Of a DNA stretch of 64,000 bases, positions 25,065-32,613 are shown piece after piece. Source of the stretch: CAWCAL01 sp963695075 (lineage in GTDB: Bacteria; Actinomycetota; Acidimicrobiia; Acidimicrobiales; CAWCAL01); assembly GCA_963695075.1 (NCBI GenBank), contig CAVOFR010000007.1, positions 1,860,001-1,924,000 of the forward strand, given 5' to 3'. Each line of letters begins with the position of its first letter. The first letter of the stretch is position 1. The position numbers and the translations under genes were made by a program. The notes beneath the pieces are model-generated. The model was not told where the DNA came from. It saw nothing but the letters and a program-made list of their open reading frames with translations, and searched no databases.

Positions 25065-26192
25065 GTGAGACAGTCCGGATCGTTCACAGAGCCCGTCGAC
25101 GGGGAGACGATCCCCCCTTCGAGGGACGTCGGATCGACTACCCGACGCCGGTTCCTACTCACGTCGGGTGCGGCGGCCGTCCTGGGTGGATGCGGGACCG
25201 TCGGTCCCGGTGGATCGTCCAACTCGGCATGGCTCGACTGGTGGCTACAGCTCGTCGAACCGAAACCGAAGCCACGCCCCGCCGGACTCCCCGGTGAGAT
25301 GGTGTTCGAGTGGATCCACAGGCCCGAGGACGAGCACGGCGCGACCATCGCCAGAGCCCCGATCGACGGGTCATCGCCACCGGTCGAGCTGACCGGACGT
25401 GGGTTCCGCCACTGGGGACCGAACCCCGACCACGCCGGCGACCGCATCCTCTACTACCGGGACGCGATCGGTCACCGCGGTGGGCTCCCGCAACAGGCGT
25501 GGTTGATGGACGCTGACGGCGCCGGCAAGGAGCTGGTCCAGGAGCGTGGCGACCACGGGTTCCGCGATGCGGGGCACTACGACTGGACCATCGACGACCG
25601 GCGGTTGGTCTTCTCGGCGAAGCACCCGACGACGAAGTCGTTCGCCATATGGGTGATGGACGTCGACGGGTCGCACCTCGAGCAGCTCACCACCGGTGAC
25701 GTCCTCGAGGTCGACCCATCGGTCTGCCCCGATGGTCGGATTCTGTTCACCCGCCGTATGGTCGACGAGTCGAACCCGCTGGGGCTCTGGCCTCAGTCCC
25801 AAGAGGTGTGGATCATGGACCACGACGGCGGGAACCAACAGCGGCTGACGTCGGACGAGCAGCAGGGTCACGACCCCCAAGCCGAATGGGACGCCTACGC
25901 GTCGCCCGACGGCAAGCGGTGTGTGATGCTCCGAATGACCTCGAACTACCACATGTCGCCGTTCGACAACTGGGTGATGGACCTCGACGGCACCGGTCGC
26001 AGACTCGTCGCCGACGGCCATGAGAACGGTGTTGCGTATGGTGTGGCCCGTTGGTACGACAACACGAGGGTCCTTGGCTCGACCGGGCTGGATGTCATCG
26101 TCTACGACGTCGACCGACCGGCAAAGAAGACCGTGCTCCTCGATGCCGATGCCAAGTCCGGGTATCGCCAGCCGGTCAGACTCGACCGGTAG
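25065..26192 (+). CDS. Tat-exported lipoprotein with TolB-like (PD40) beta-propeller
   Basis: A 375-residue secreted protein. After about 25 polar residues comes a twin-arginine signal with a lipobox: TTRRRFLLTSGAAAVLGGCG, so it should be exported folded and lipidated on the Cys near residue 46. The mature part has PD40/WD40-like repeats of the TolB type: IWVMDVDGSHLEQLT, DPSVCPDGRILF, VWIMDHDGGNQQRLT and NWVMDLDGTGRRLV. TolB-like propellers mediate protein interaction; no catalytic residues are evident. Upstream lies about 230 bp without a gene, and downstream a strong hairpin. GTG start. The next gene, lgt, makes the enzyme that would lipidate it, though a functional link is not shown. Confidence 0.8.
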   Translation: MRQSGSFTEPVDGETIPPSRDVGSTTRRRFLLTSGAAAVLGGCGTVGPGGSSNSAWLDWWLQLVEPKPKPRPAGLPGEMVFEWIHRPEDEHGATIARAPIDGSSPPVELTGRGFRHWGPNPDHAGDRILYYRDAIGHRGGLPQQAWLMDADGAGKELVQERGDHGFRDAGHYDWTIDDRRLVFSAKHPTTKSFAIWVMDVDGSHLEQLTTGDVLEVDPSVCPDGRILFTRRMVDESNPLGLWPQSQEVWIMDHDGGNQQRLTSDEQQGHDPQAEWDAYASPDGKRCVMLRMTSNYHMSPFDNWVMDLDGTGRRLVADGHENGVAYGVARWYDNTRVLGSTGLDVIVYDVDRPAKKTVLLDADAKSGYRQPVRLDR

Positions 26193-26236
26193 GACCGGGC
26201 CGCGTCCCGGCTGGCCGGTCGGAGCCCGGGGTGGGC

Positions 26237-26255
26237 GGCCGTCGTTTCGACGGCC
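26237..26255 (+). terminator. hairpin downstream of the beta-propeller gene
   Basis: GGCCGTCG-TTT-CGACGGCC is a perfect 8-bp stem with a 3-base loop, 45 bp after the stop. There is no T-run, as is common for high-GC actinobacterial terminators. Confidence 0.55.
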
Positions 26256-26426
26256 TGCTCCGGTGTGACTCCCCTGACGAACCGCACGCGGTCCACCCCG
26301 GACTCGACTTCTCTCCGTATCGGCAGCGCACCCGAGGTGGGTTGAGCAATTCGTCCGTTTGTTCCCGTCATTGCCGAGCGGCCGTCATTGCGGAATGGGC
26401 TCGGAACGGGCAGGGTTTCGGCCGTG

Positions 26427-27392
26427 ATGATTCTCTCGATCCCCAGTCCCGGCTCCGGCTCCGTCTCGATCTTCGGCCTCGAGCTCCGGTTCTACGGCCT
26501 CATGATCGCACTCGGCGTTCTCGCCGCCGTCGAGATCGCCCGGCGTCGTCACCAGGCCCGCGGCGGCGACCCCGAGGACTGGAGCAGCATCGCCATGTGG
26601 GCGGTCCCCGCCGGGCTGATCGGGGCTCGCCTCTACCACGTCATGACCGACTGGCGACGGTTCGAGGACGACTGGCTCGAGGTGTTCAACATCCGGGCGG
26701 GAGGGCTCGGAATCCCGGGTGGCGTGCTGCTGGGCGCCCTCGTCGGCCTGTGGGCCGCTCGCCGCAAGGGACTCCGACTCTCGGTGGCGATGGACATCGC
26801 CGCGCCGGCCATTCCCGTCGCCCAGGCCATCGGGCGGCTGGGGAACTGGTTCAATCAGGAGCTGTTCGGGGGTCCCACCGATCTTCCCTGGGCCGTCGAG
26901 ATCGACACCGATCACCGGCCGCTCGAGTACGCGGAGTCGCCGACCTTCCATCCGACCTTCCTCTACGAGGGTCTCTGGAACCTGCTGCTCGCCTATCTGA
27001 TCATCCGTATCGACCGGACGAAGAAGGTCCGTCCGGGCAAGCTCTTCGCCATCTACATCGGGGGATACGGTCTTGGCCGCCTGTGGGTCGAGTCGCTCCG
27101 GATCGACCCGGCCACCGAGCTGTTCGCCGTGCGCGTCAACATCTGGATGAGCCTGATCCTCATCGCGTTCGGAACGGCGATGTTCCTCTGGGGTGGCTGG
27201 CGGCGCCGGCCGACCGACACCGACTGGCCCTATGTCGATGGCGGACCCGAGGCGTCAGCCCCGGCCGAATCGGGCTCGGATGGCGTCGCTGAGAGCGGGC
27301 CAGCGGTCGAGGGCCCAGGTTCCGAAGTCGCGGTCGGTGAGGCAGACGCAGACGAGGTCGACCTCGGGGTCGACCCAGAGGAAGGTGCCTGA
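26427..27392 (+). CDS. lgt: prolipoprotein diacylglyceryl transferase with acidic C-terminal tail
   Basis: Transfers diacylglycerol from phosphatidylglycerol to the lipobox cysteine of prelipoproteins. The 321-residue protein has about seven membrane helices, the LRFYGLMIALG start, the conserved arginine-containing signature GRLGNWFNQELFG, and PTFLYEGLWNLLL. From about residue 276 it carries an acidic Ala/Gly/Glu/Asp-rich tail seen in many actinobacterial Lgt proteins. The tail is encoded antisense to the end of the beta-lactamase-like gene (138-bp overlap). ATG 26427 is chosen over an upstream start because the first helix follows directly; GTG 26424 is equivalent. Confidence 0.94.
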   Translation: MILSIPSPGSGSVSIFGLELRFYGLMIALGVLAAVEIARRRHQARGGDPEDWSSIAMWAVPAGLIGARLYHVMTDWRRFEDDWLEVFNIRAGGLGIPGGVLLGALVGLWAARRKGLRLSVAMDIAAPAIPVAQAIGRLGNWFNQELFGGPTDLPWAVEIDTDHRPLEYAESPTFHPTFLYEGLWNLLLAYLIIRIDRTKKVRPGKLFAIYIGGYGLGRLWVESLRIDPATELFAVRVNIWMSLILIAFGTAMFLWGGWRRRPTDTDWPYVDGGPEASAPAESGSDGVAESGPAVEGPGSEVAVGEADADEVDLGVDPEEGA

Positions 27393-28082
27393 CCGCCCGA
27401 AGTGACCGAAGGTGGCCGGCGAACAGGTGGTTCCGGTCCAGTGCGGTTGCTTGACGCCTCGAATCTCGAATCCGAGGCCCCAGAGATTGGGGTCCTGGCG
27501 ACCGAATCCCGGGAGTACACCGGCCAGATCCGGGTAGGCCGGTGCCCGGGCCAGGGCCAGCGTCTCGTCGGCGATGAGCGTCGGGGCCAGGATTTCGTGG
27601 CCGAAGGCCAGCAGGTCGTGGAGGGTGGACCGGGCGCCGTGAGCCGGTGAACCGTCCAGAACCGTGCCCGTCATCCCGAGCGGCTCGGTGAGGGCCTCGC
27701 TCAAGTAGCGCGCGAATGGCATCTCCGCCCGGTCGGCCACCAACCCACCGAGGAGGTCGAAGCCGGTGTTGGAATAGATCCGGCGGGTCCCCGGGGCCGC
27801 GAGCACGGTCTGGTCGTTGGCCGAGAGTCCCGACGCGTGGGCGAGGAGATGGCGGACGGTGGCGTCGTCGGGGCCGTAGGGCTCGTCGAGGTCCACGATC
27901 TCCTCCTCGATGGCGATCAGGGTCGCCGTTGCGGACAGGAGCTTGGTGACCGAGGCGAGTGGGAAAGGCCGATCGATGTCTCCGTGCCCGGCGATCGAGC
28001 CGCTCCGGAGCACGGCTCCGACCGCTACGTGTTCGGCCGGCCATCGGTCGGTGGTCGAGAACGGATCGAGCGTGGTGGTCAC
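27255..28082 (-). CDS. serine hydrolase of the beta-lactamase / penicillin-binding family (class C-like)
   Basis: A 275-residue cytosolic-looking protein (no signal peptide). It has the Ser-x-x-Lys pair in LASVTKLLSA, Tyr-x-Asn in IYSNTGFDLLGG, and a third motif HFGRSGTFLW in place of KTG. Relatives include esterases, EstB and DD-peptidases; true beta-lactamase activity is not implied. The GTG start at 28082 overlaps the end of the upstream SDR gene by 4 bases, so the two are translationally coupled. Its last 138 bases overlap lgt on the other strand. Substrate unknown. Confidence 0.85.
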   Translation of the reverse strand: MTTTLDPFSTTDRWPAEHVAVGAVLRSGSIAGHGDIDRPFPLASVTKLLSATATLIAIEEEIVDLDEPYGPDDATVRHLLAHASGLSANDQTVLAAPGTRRIYSNTGFDLLGGLVADRAEMPFARYLSEALTEPLGMTGTVLDGSPAHGARSTLHDLLAFGHEILAPTLIADETLALARAPAYPDLAGVLPGFGRQDPNLWGLGFEIRGVKQPHWTGTTCSPATFGHFGRSGTFLWVDPEVDLVCVCLTDRDFGTWALDRWPALSDAIRARFGRG

Positions 28083-28873
28083 GGCGTCGGGTCCGTCCCG
28101 GCCGAGCCCGGCCTCGTTCCGGGGCGCTCGTCCGGCAGCCTCCAGATAGTTGCCGGGGGGCGATGGTCGGCGTCGAAGGCGATCGCCAGTAGCCAGTCGG
28201 CGACATAGCGGCCGCGGTTGAACCCGTCGGCCTCGGCCAGGCGCCTGAATTCGTCGACCCGGGGCAGGACCTCGGGTGTGCACTCTCGCAGGGCGGCCTG
28301 CATGGCGGTGTCGACCACGCCGGGTTGGATCGCCCAGGCCGCGGTCCCCACGTTCGCTTCCTCCAGGGCGATGGCCTCGGTGAGACGATCGACCGCGGCC
28401 TTGCTGGCCGAATACAGGCCGGTCCCGGCCGAGGCGGCCACGGCCGCCCCCGAGGTGATGTTGATCAGGGTCCCGCCGCCGCCGAGAGCGCGGCGGTGTC
28501 TCACGAAGGCCACCGAGCCGTTCCACACGCCGACGACGTTGATGTCGAGGATCCGGCGCACATCGGCGGGGGTGTGGTTTCGAAGGGGTCCGAGGGGATC
28601 GATCACCGCGGCGTTGTTGACCCAGAGATCTATCGTGCCGAGCGCGGCGACGACGCTGTCGGCGAATGCGGCCACGGCTCGGTGATCGCTGACGTCGACC
28701 TCGCTGGTCAGGGCGAGGTCGACCTCAGCGATCGATCGGCCTGCGCAACCGGCGACGGATGCACCCAATGCGGTGGCCCGTCCGGCGAGCGCCGCTCCGA
28801 TCCCACGGCTCGCGCCGGTGACCACGACGTTGCGGCCGTCCAGCGGGGGCGGCTGTGGGGGAGTTGTGGACAC
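28079..28873 (-). CDS. short-chain dehydrogenase/reductase
   Basis: A classical SDR of 264 residues. It has the cofactor loop VVVTGASRGIGAAL, NNAA, the catalytic serine in INITSGAAV, and Tyr-x3-Lys in YSASKAAVDR. The short, basic-residue-lacking region after strand 2 gives no clear NAD/NADP choice. I chose GTG 28873, directly before the Rossmann fold; the frame upstream overlaps the promoter of the divergent alkyltransferase-like gene. Coupled (GTGA) to the beta-lactamase-like gene downstream. Substrate unknown. Confidence 0.87.
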   Translation of the reverse strand: MSTTPPQPPPLDGRNVVVTGASRGIGAALAGRATALGASVAGCAGRSIAEVDLALTSEVDVSDHRAVAAFADSVVAALGTIDLWVNNAAVIDPLGPLRNHTPADVRRILDINVVGVWNGSVAFVRHRRALGGGGTLINITSGAAVAASAGTGLYSASKAAVDRLTEAIALEEANVGTAAWAIQPGVVDTAMQAALRECTPEVLPRVDEFRRLAEADGFNRGRYVADWLLAIAFDADHRPPATIWRLPDERPGTRPGSAGTDPTP

Positions 28874-28907
28874 TGCTGCAACCCTACGAGAACGGTAGGC
28901 TCGGGTC

Positions 28908-29210
28908 GTGGCTCGCAAGGCGTTCCCCGCGGCGGTCGCCGACGTGCTCGACGGGCTCGGTCCCGGCGACGTGGTCACGTATGGCGAAGTGGCGCTGGAG
29001 GCGGGATACCCCGGAGCCCATCGCGCCGTCGGCACCTACCTCCGCGACAACGGTGATACCCACCCCTGGTGGCGCGTCGTCCGAGCCGACGGAACGCTGG
29101 CCGCGTCCGATCGGCGCGAACAGGCCCGGCTCCTGGCCGGGGAGGGCGTGGTCGCCGTGGGCGGCCGGGTGAGACCGGAGATTCGCCGCGGTCCGTCCCC
29201 GGCCCGGTAA
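28908..29210 (+). CDS. alkyltransferase-like (ATL) DNA-binding protein
   Basis: A 100-residue protein made only of the MGMT C-terminal DNA-binding domain: TYGEVALEAGYPGAHRAVGTYL contains the recognition helix with its conserved Arg finger region, followed by HPWWRVVRADG. In the methyltransferase the motif is PCHRV with an acceptor Cys; here Trp replaces it. ATL proteins bind O6-alkylguanine without removing it and hand the lesion to nucleotide excision repair. A signalling role in repair is therefore likely. GTG start, 35 bp from the divergent SDR. Confidence 0.87.
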   Translation: MARKAFPAAVADVLDGLGPGDVVTYGEVALEAGYPGAHRAVGTYLRDNGDTHPWWRVVRADGTLAASDRREQARLLAGEGVVAVGGRVRPEIRRGPSPAR

Positions 29211-29274
29211 GCTGGGAATTCGTGAGGAAAGCGTCGCACTCTCGTTCGGCGCCCTCACGGGGTCTCCGCAAATC

Positions 29275-29335
29275 GTGATTCGGCCTCCTGGCGATGCCAG
29301 ATCTCCGATGGGACGGAAGACCCGCCCCGAATCAC
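29275..29335 (+). other. structured leader upstream of a DEAD-box helicase gene
   Basis: A 9-bp inverted repeat (GTGATTCGG at 29275-29283 and CCGAATCAC at 29327-29335) encloses a smaller hairpin CTGGC-GAT-GCCAG. It ends 46 bp before the ribosome-binding site. Leaders of helicase genes are often regulated by temperature or autogenously; here only the structure is seen. Confidence 0.45.
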
Positions 29336-29398
29336 AACGACGCTGTCCGCGTGCAGACAACGCAGACGCACCGCGGCGTCACAGGAGACACAACCGAT

Positions 29399-30574
29399 AT
29401 GACCACCTTCGAATCGCTCGGCGTGGCCGAGCCGTTGGTGAAGGCTCTCGCCGACCGTGGTATCACCGAGGCCTTCCCGATCCAAGAACTGTCCATTCCC
29501 GACGGTCTCGCCGGGCGAGACGTCTGCGGGAAGGCCCAGACCGGTTCGGGCAAGACCCTGGCCTTCGGCCTGGCCGTGCTCCAACAGCTCATGGACGGAG
29601 AGCCCGCCGAGCCCCGTCGCCCCCTGGCTCTGGCGCTGGTCCCCACCCGTGAGCTAGCGGTCCAGGTCTCCGAGGAGCTCGTCGGCCTGTCCGACGTCCG
29701 GGTGTCCGCCGTGTACGGCGGAGCCGACATCGAGAAGCAGATCAAGCAGCTGGCCAGGGGCGTCGATTTCGTCGTCGCCACGCCGGGCCGCATGATCGAC
29801 CTCCTCGAACGCAAGGAACTGTCGATCGCGGATGTGGCCCACGTCATCGTCGACGAAGCGGATCGTATGGCCGACATGGGCTTCTTGCCCCAGGTCGAGT
29901 GGATTCTGCGCAACATCGAGCGCGGTCACCAGACCCTGCTCTTCTCGGCCACACTCGATGGCGTAGTCGATGGCCTGATCAAGCGGTATCAGACCGATCC
30001 GGCGATGCACGAGGTCGAGAGCAAGCTGGTGACCGTCGACGAGATGACCCATCGATTCCTGATGGTGCATCAGATGGACAAGGTCAAGGTGGCGGCCGCC
30101 ATCGCCAAGTCGGCCGACCGCACCATCATGTTCAGCCGGACCAAGTTCGGCTGCGATCGCCTCGAACGTCAACTCCACAAGGAGGGCGTCAAAGCCACGG
30201 CCATCCATGGCGACCTGCGGCAGAACGCCCGGGAAAAGGCGCTCAAGGACTTCACCACGGGAAAGCTCCCGGTCCTCGTGGCGACCGACGTTGCGGCTCG
30301 CGGTATCCACGTCGACGACGTCGGCGTGGTCATCCACTTCGATCCACCGGACGAGCACAAGACGTACCTGCACCGAAGCGGGCGGACGGCCCGCGCCGGC
30401 GGCGAAGGCCTGGTGGTCACCCTCGTGCTCTGGGATCAGGAGCTCGAGGTGAAGCGGATGCAGAAGCGTCTCGGGCTGGACGTCCCCATGGTCGAGATGT
30501 TCTCGAACAACGCCGAGCTCGCCGACCTGGCGGCATGGGATCCCCACGCATCGGATGCCGAAACACCCGACTGA
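29399..30574 (+). CDS. DEAD-box ATP-dependent RNA helicase
   Basis: An RNA-unwinding enzyme of 391 residues with the full motif set: Q motif (TFESLGV, AFPIQELSIP), motif I AQTGSGKT, PTRELAVQ, TPGRMIDLL, motif II DEADRMAD, motif III SATLDG, then domain 2 with TDVAARGIHVDDV and HRSGRTARAG. It has almost no C-terminal extension, unlike the longer RhlE-like helicase at 56.9-58.5 kb. ATG 29399 with AGGAG at 29382-29386. Likely roles are ribosome assembly or mRNA turnover; the exact target is not predictable. Confidence 0.93.
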   Translation: MTTFESLGVAEPLVKALADRGITEAFPIQELSIPDGLAGRDVCGKAQTGSGKTLAFGLAVLQQLMDGEPAEPRRPLALALVPTRELAVQVSEELVGLSDVRVSAVYGGADIEKQIKQLARGVDFVVATPGRMIDLLERKELSIADVAHVIVDEADRMADMGFLPQVEWILRNIERGHQTLLFSATLDGVVDGLIKRYQTDPAMHEVESKLVTVDEMTHRFLMVHQMDKVKVAAAIAKSADRTIMFSRTKFGCDRLERQLHKEGVKATAIHGDLRQNAREKALKDFTTGKLPVLVATDVAARGIHVDDVGVVIHFDPPDEHKTYLHRSGRTARAGGEGLVVTLVLWDQELEVKRMQKRLGLDVPMVEMFSNNAELADLAAWDPHASDAETPD

Positions 30575-30627
30575 GGGAGTTCAGCTCTTTCTCGGAACCA
30601 GGTGCTGTCGCGTTGCGTCGAACGATC

Positions 30628-31986
30628 ATGAAGCGCCCGAACCCGACCTCATCTCGAACGCACGCCCGGTGGCACCTGATCGTGGCCTGTTTGGCCGTGG
30701 CTGCCCTTCTGGCGTCGGCCTGCGCGACGTCGGACGAGGACTCGGCGGGGAACGAGGCGCAGGACAAGGCCGCCCCGACCGACGAGGGGATGGCCGAAAC
30801 CGCCGGGGATGGCGATCCGGCCGCGGAGCTCGCACCCGCGCCGACGGCCGGCGGGGAAGGCGCCGCGTACGACGCCTCGACGGGCCGGGTCGCCGTCGAG
30901 GGCGACGACGTGCCTGCCGAGCCGCCCCCCGACGAGCTGGGGCTTCGGGCGGGCAGCGTCGACGACAACGAGCAGTGGGAGCAGTACCTGCTCTATCTCC
31001 AGGAAGCGGAAGCGGCGGGCATCGAGCACGAGACGTTGTACGTCGAGGGTCGGCGGCTGATCGAGGTCCGGGCGCCCGACGGGAGTCCCGTACTGGACGC
31101 GCTGATCGTCGTGCTCGACCAGGACGGCACCGAGGTCGCCAGCGTCCGGACCCACGCCGACGGCAGGGCGCTCTTCTTCGCTCCCGCCCCCGAGGGAGAT
31201 CCGGCCGACCAGCAGCAGGCCGCCCCCGCCTACACGGCGGTGGTGAGCAAGGGCGAGGTCGAGTCAGCGGTGGAGCTCGGGTCTGATCTGGTCGTGCAGG
31301 TCGAGCTCGCGGTGGCCCCGACCGAACCGCCCGTGCCACTCGACGTGCAGTTCCTCGTGGACGCCACGGGTTCGATGGCCGACGAGATCGAGCGGCTCAA
31401 GGCGAACATGATCTCGGTCGCCGATCAGATCGGAGCACTTCCGGGGAGTCCCGACGTGCGATTCGCTCTCACGACCTACCGCGATCGCGGCGAGGAGTAC
31501 GTCACCCGGACGGTCGACTTCACCGGTGACGTCGACGCGTTCACCGAAGAGCTCCGAGCCGTCGTCGCCGACGGTGGCGGCGACGAGCCCGAGGCTCTCA
31601 ACGAGGGGCTCCATGCGGCTCTGAACGAGACGGCGTGGCGGACCGACTCCGCGGTCCGCCTGCTCTTCCTGGTGGCCGATGCACCACCCCATCTCGATTA
31701 CGAGGATGGTCCCGACTACGCGCCGTCGCTGGTCGATGCAGCCGGGCGAGGCATCAAGGTCTTCCCGGTCGCGTCGAGCGGAGCCAACTTCCAGGCCGAG
31801 CTGATCTTCCGGCAGATGGCCCAGTACACCAGCGGCCGCTTCGTCTTCCTCACCTACGGCGCCGACGGGATCTCACCGGGCGACGAGACCCAGTTCAACG
31901 TGGACGACTACAGCGTGCTCTCGCTCGACGAGCTGATCGTCAAGCTCGTCGACGACGAACTGACGGCCCTGACCGGCCTGGAGTAG
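30628..31986 (+). CDS. lipoprotein with von Willebrand factor A domain
   Basis: A 452-residue exported protein. The signal peptide ends in a lipobox (VAALLASAC, Cys near residue 33), followed by an acidic low-complexity linker. A carboxypeptidase-regulatory-like stretch (IEVRAPDGSPVLDALI) comes next. A VWA domain from about residue 230 has the metal-dependent adhesion site DATGSMADE; Thr replaces the usual first Ser (DxSxS), a known variant. FLVADAPPHLDY follows. VWA lipoproteins usually bind protein partners at the cell surface; no partner is evident nearby. The frame extends upstream into the helicase gene, but ATG 30628 gives a proper signal peptide. Confidence 0.83.
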   Translation: MKRPNPTSSRTHARWHLIVACLAVAALLASACATSDEDSAGNEAQDKAAPTDEGMAETAGDGDPAAELAPAPTAGGEGAAYDASTGRVAVEGDDVPAEPPPDELGLRAGSVDDNEQWEQYLLYLQEAEAAGIEHETLYVEGRRLIEVRAPDGSPVLDALIVVLDQDGTEVASVRTHADGRALFFAPAPEGDPADQQQAAPAYTAVVSKGEVESAVELGSDLVVQVELAVAPTEPPVPLDVQFLVDATGSMADEIERLKANMISVADQIGALPGSPDVRFALTTYRDRGEEYVTRTVDFTGDVDAFTEELRAVVADGGGDEPEALNEGLHAALNETAWRTDSAVRLLFLVADAPPHLDYEDGPDYAPSLVDAAGRGIKVFPVASSGANFQAELIFRQMAQYTSGRFVFLTYGADGISPGDETQFNVDDYSVLSLDELIVKLVDDELTALTGLE

Positions 31987-32020
31987 AGCCGACGCCCGGA
32001 GATCGGGGCTCGGCGGGCGC

Positions 32021-32557
32021 TCAGTCGTCGAGAAGATCCGCGGCCAGGGCCCACAGCGAGGCACTGAGCGACAGGCCGTCCAGCATCTTTCCTCCCAGGA
32101 CGAGATCACGGAATCGGGGGAGGGGCACCCACTCGATGCGCTCCGCTTCGTGGAGATCGGTCGGTTCGGCGACTCGTTCGGGGCGAAGGCCGAGAAACAG
32201 GTGGAACCGTTGGTCGACGAGCCCGCTGACCGGCGTGCTCACCCCCATGCGCTCGAGTGAGCCTGCCCGGTATCCCGTCTCCTCCAGCAGCTCGCGTGCC
32301 GCTCCCTGCTCCGCGGTCTCTCCCGGGTCCATACGCCCACCCGGGATCTCCCAAGCCCACTCATCGGTGATGAACCGGTGTCGCCACATCGCGAGTACCC
32401 CCCGTCCGGGGTCGTACAGGACCACACCGGCGACGTCAGCGGTTCGTACGACGTGATGGTCGAGCCGGGTTCCGTCGGGGAGCTCGACATCGGCGACATC
32501 GACGTCGACCCACGCCGAGCTGTACCGGCGGTCGATCCCCTTGACGGTCCATTCCAT
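32021..32557 (-). CDS. NUDIX hydrolase, ADP-ribose pyrophosphatase-like
   Basis: A 178-residue NUDIX enzyme. The box is GGRMDPGETAEQGAARELLE, matching G-x5-E-x7-REL-x-EE. The N-terminal beta-strands (VVLYDPGRGVLAMWRHRFITDEWAWEIPGG) fit the ADP-ribose / NDP-sugar pyrophosphatase branch better than MutT. The N-terminus resembles YSSAWVDVDVADVELPDG, common in actinobacterial members. ATG 32557 gives a full domain. Transcribed away from the DNA methylase gene, about 55 bp apart. Substrate not determined. Confidence 0.87.
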   Translation of the reverse strand: MEWTVKGIDRRYSSAWVDVDVADVELPDGTRLDHHVVRTADVAGVVLYDPGRGVLAMWRHRFITDEWAWEIPGGRMDPGETAEQGAARELLEETGYRAGSLERMGVSTPVSGLVDQRFHLFLGLRPERVAEPTDLHEAERIEWVPLPRFRDLVLGGKMLDGLSLSASLWALAADLLDD

Positions 32558-32613
32558 GGCTCATCCTCCTGCCGTCCCCGTTCGAGGTCGGGGTCGAAGC
32601 GTAGGCTCCCCTG

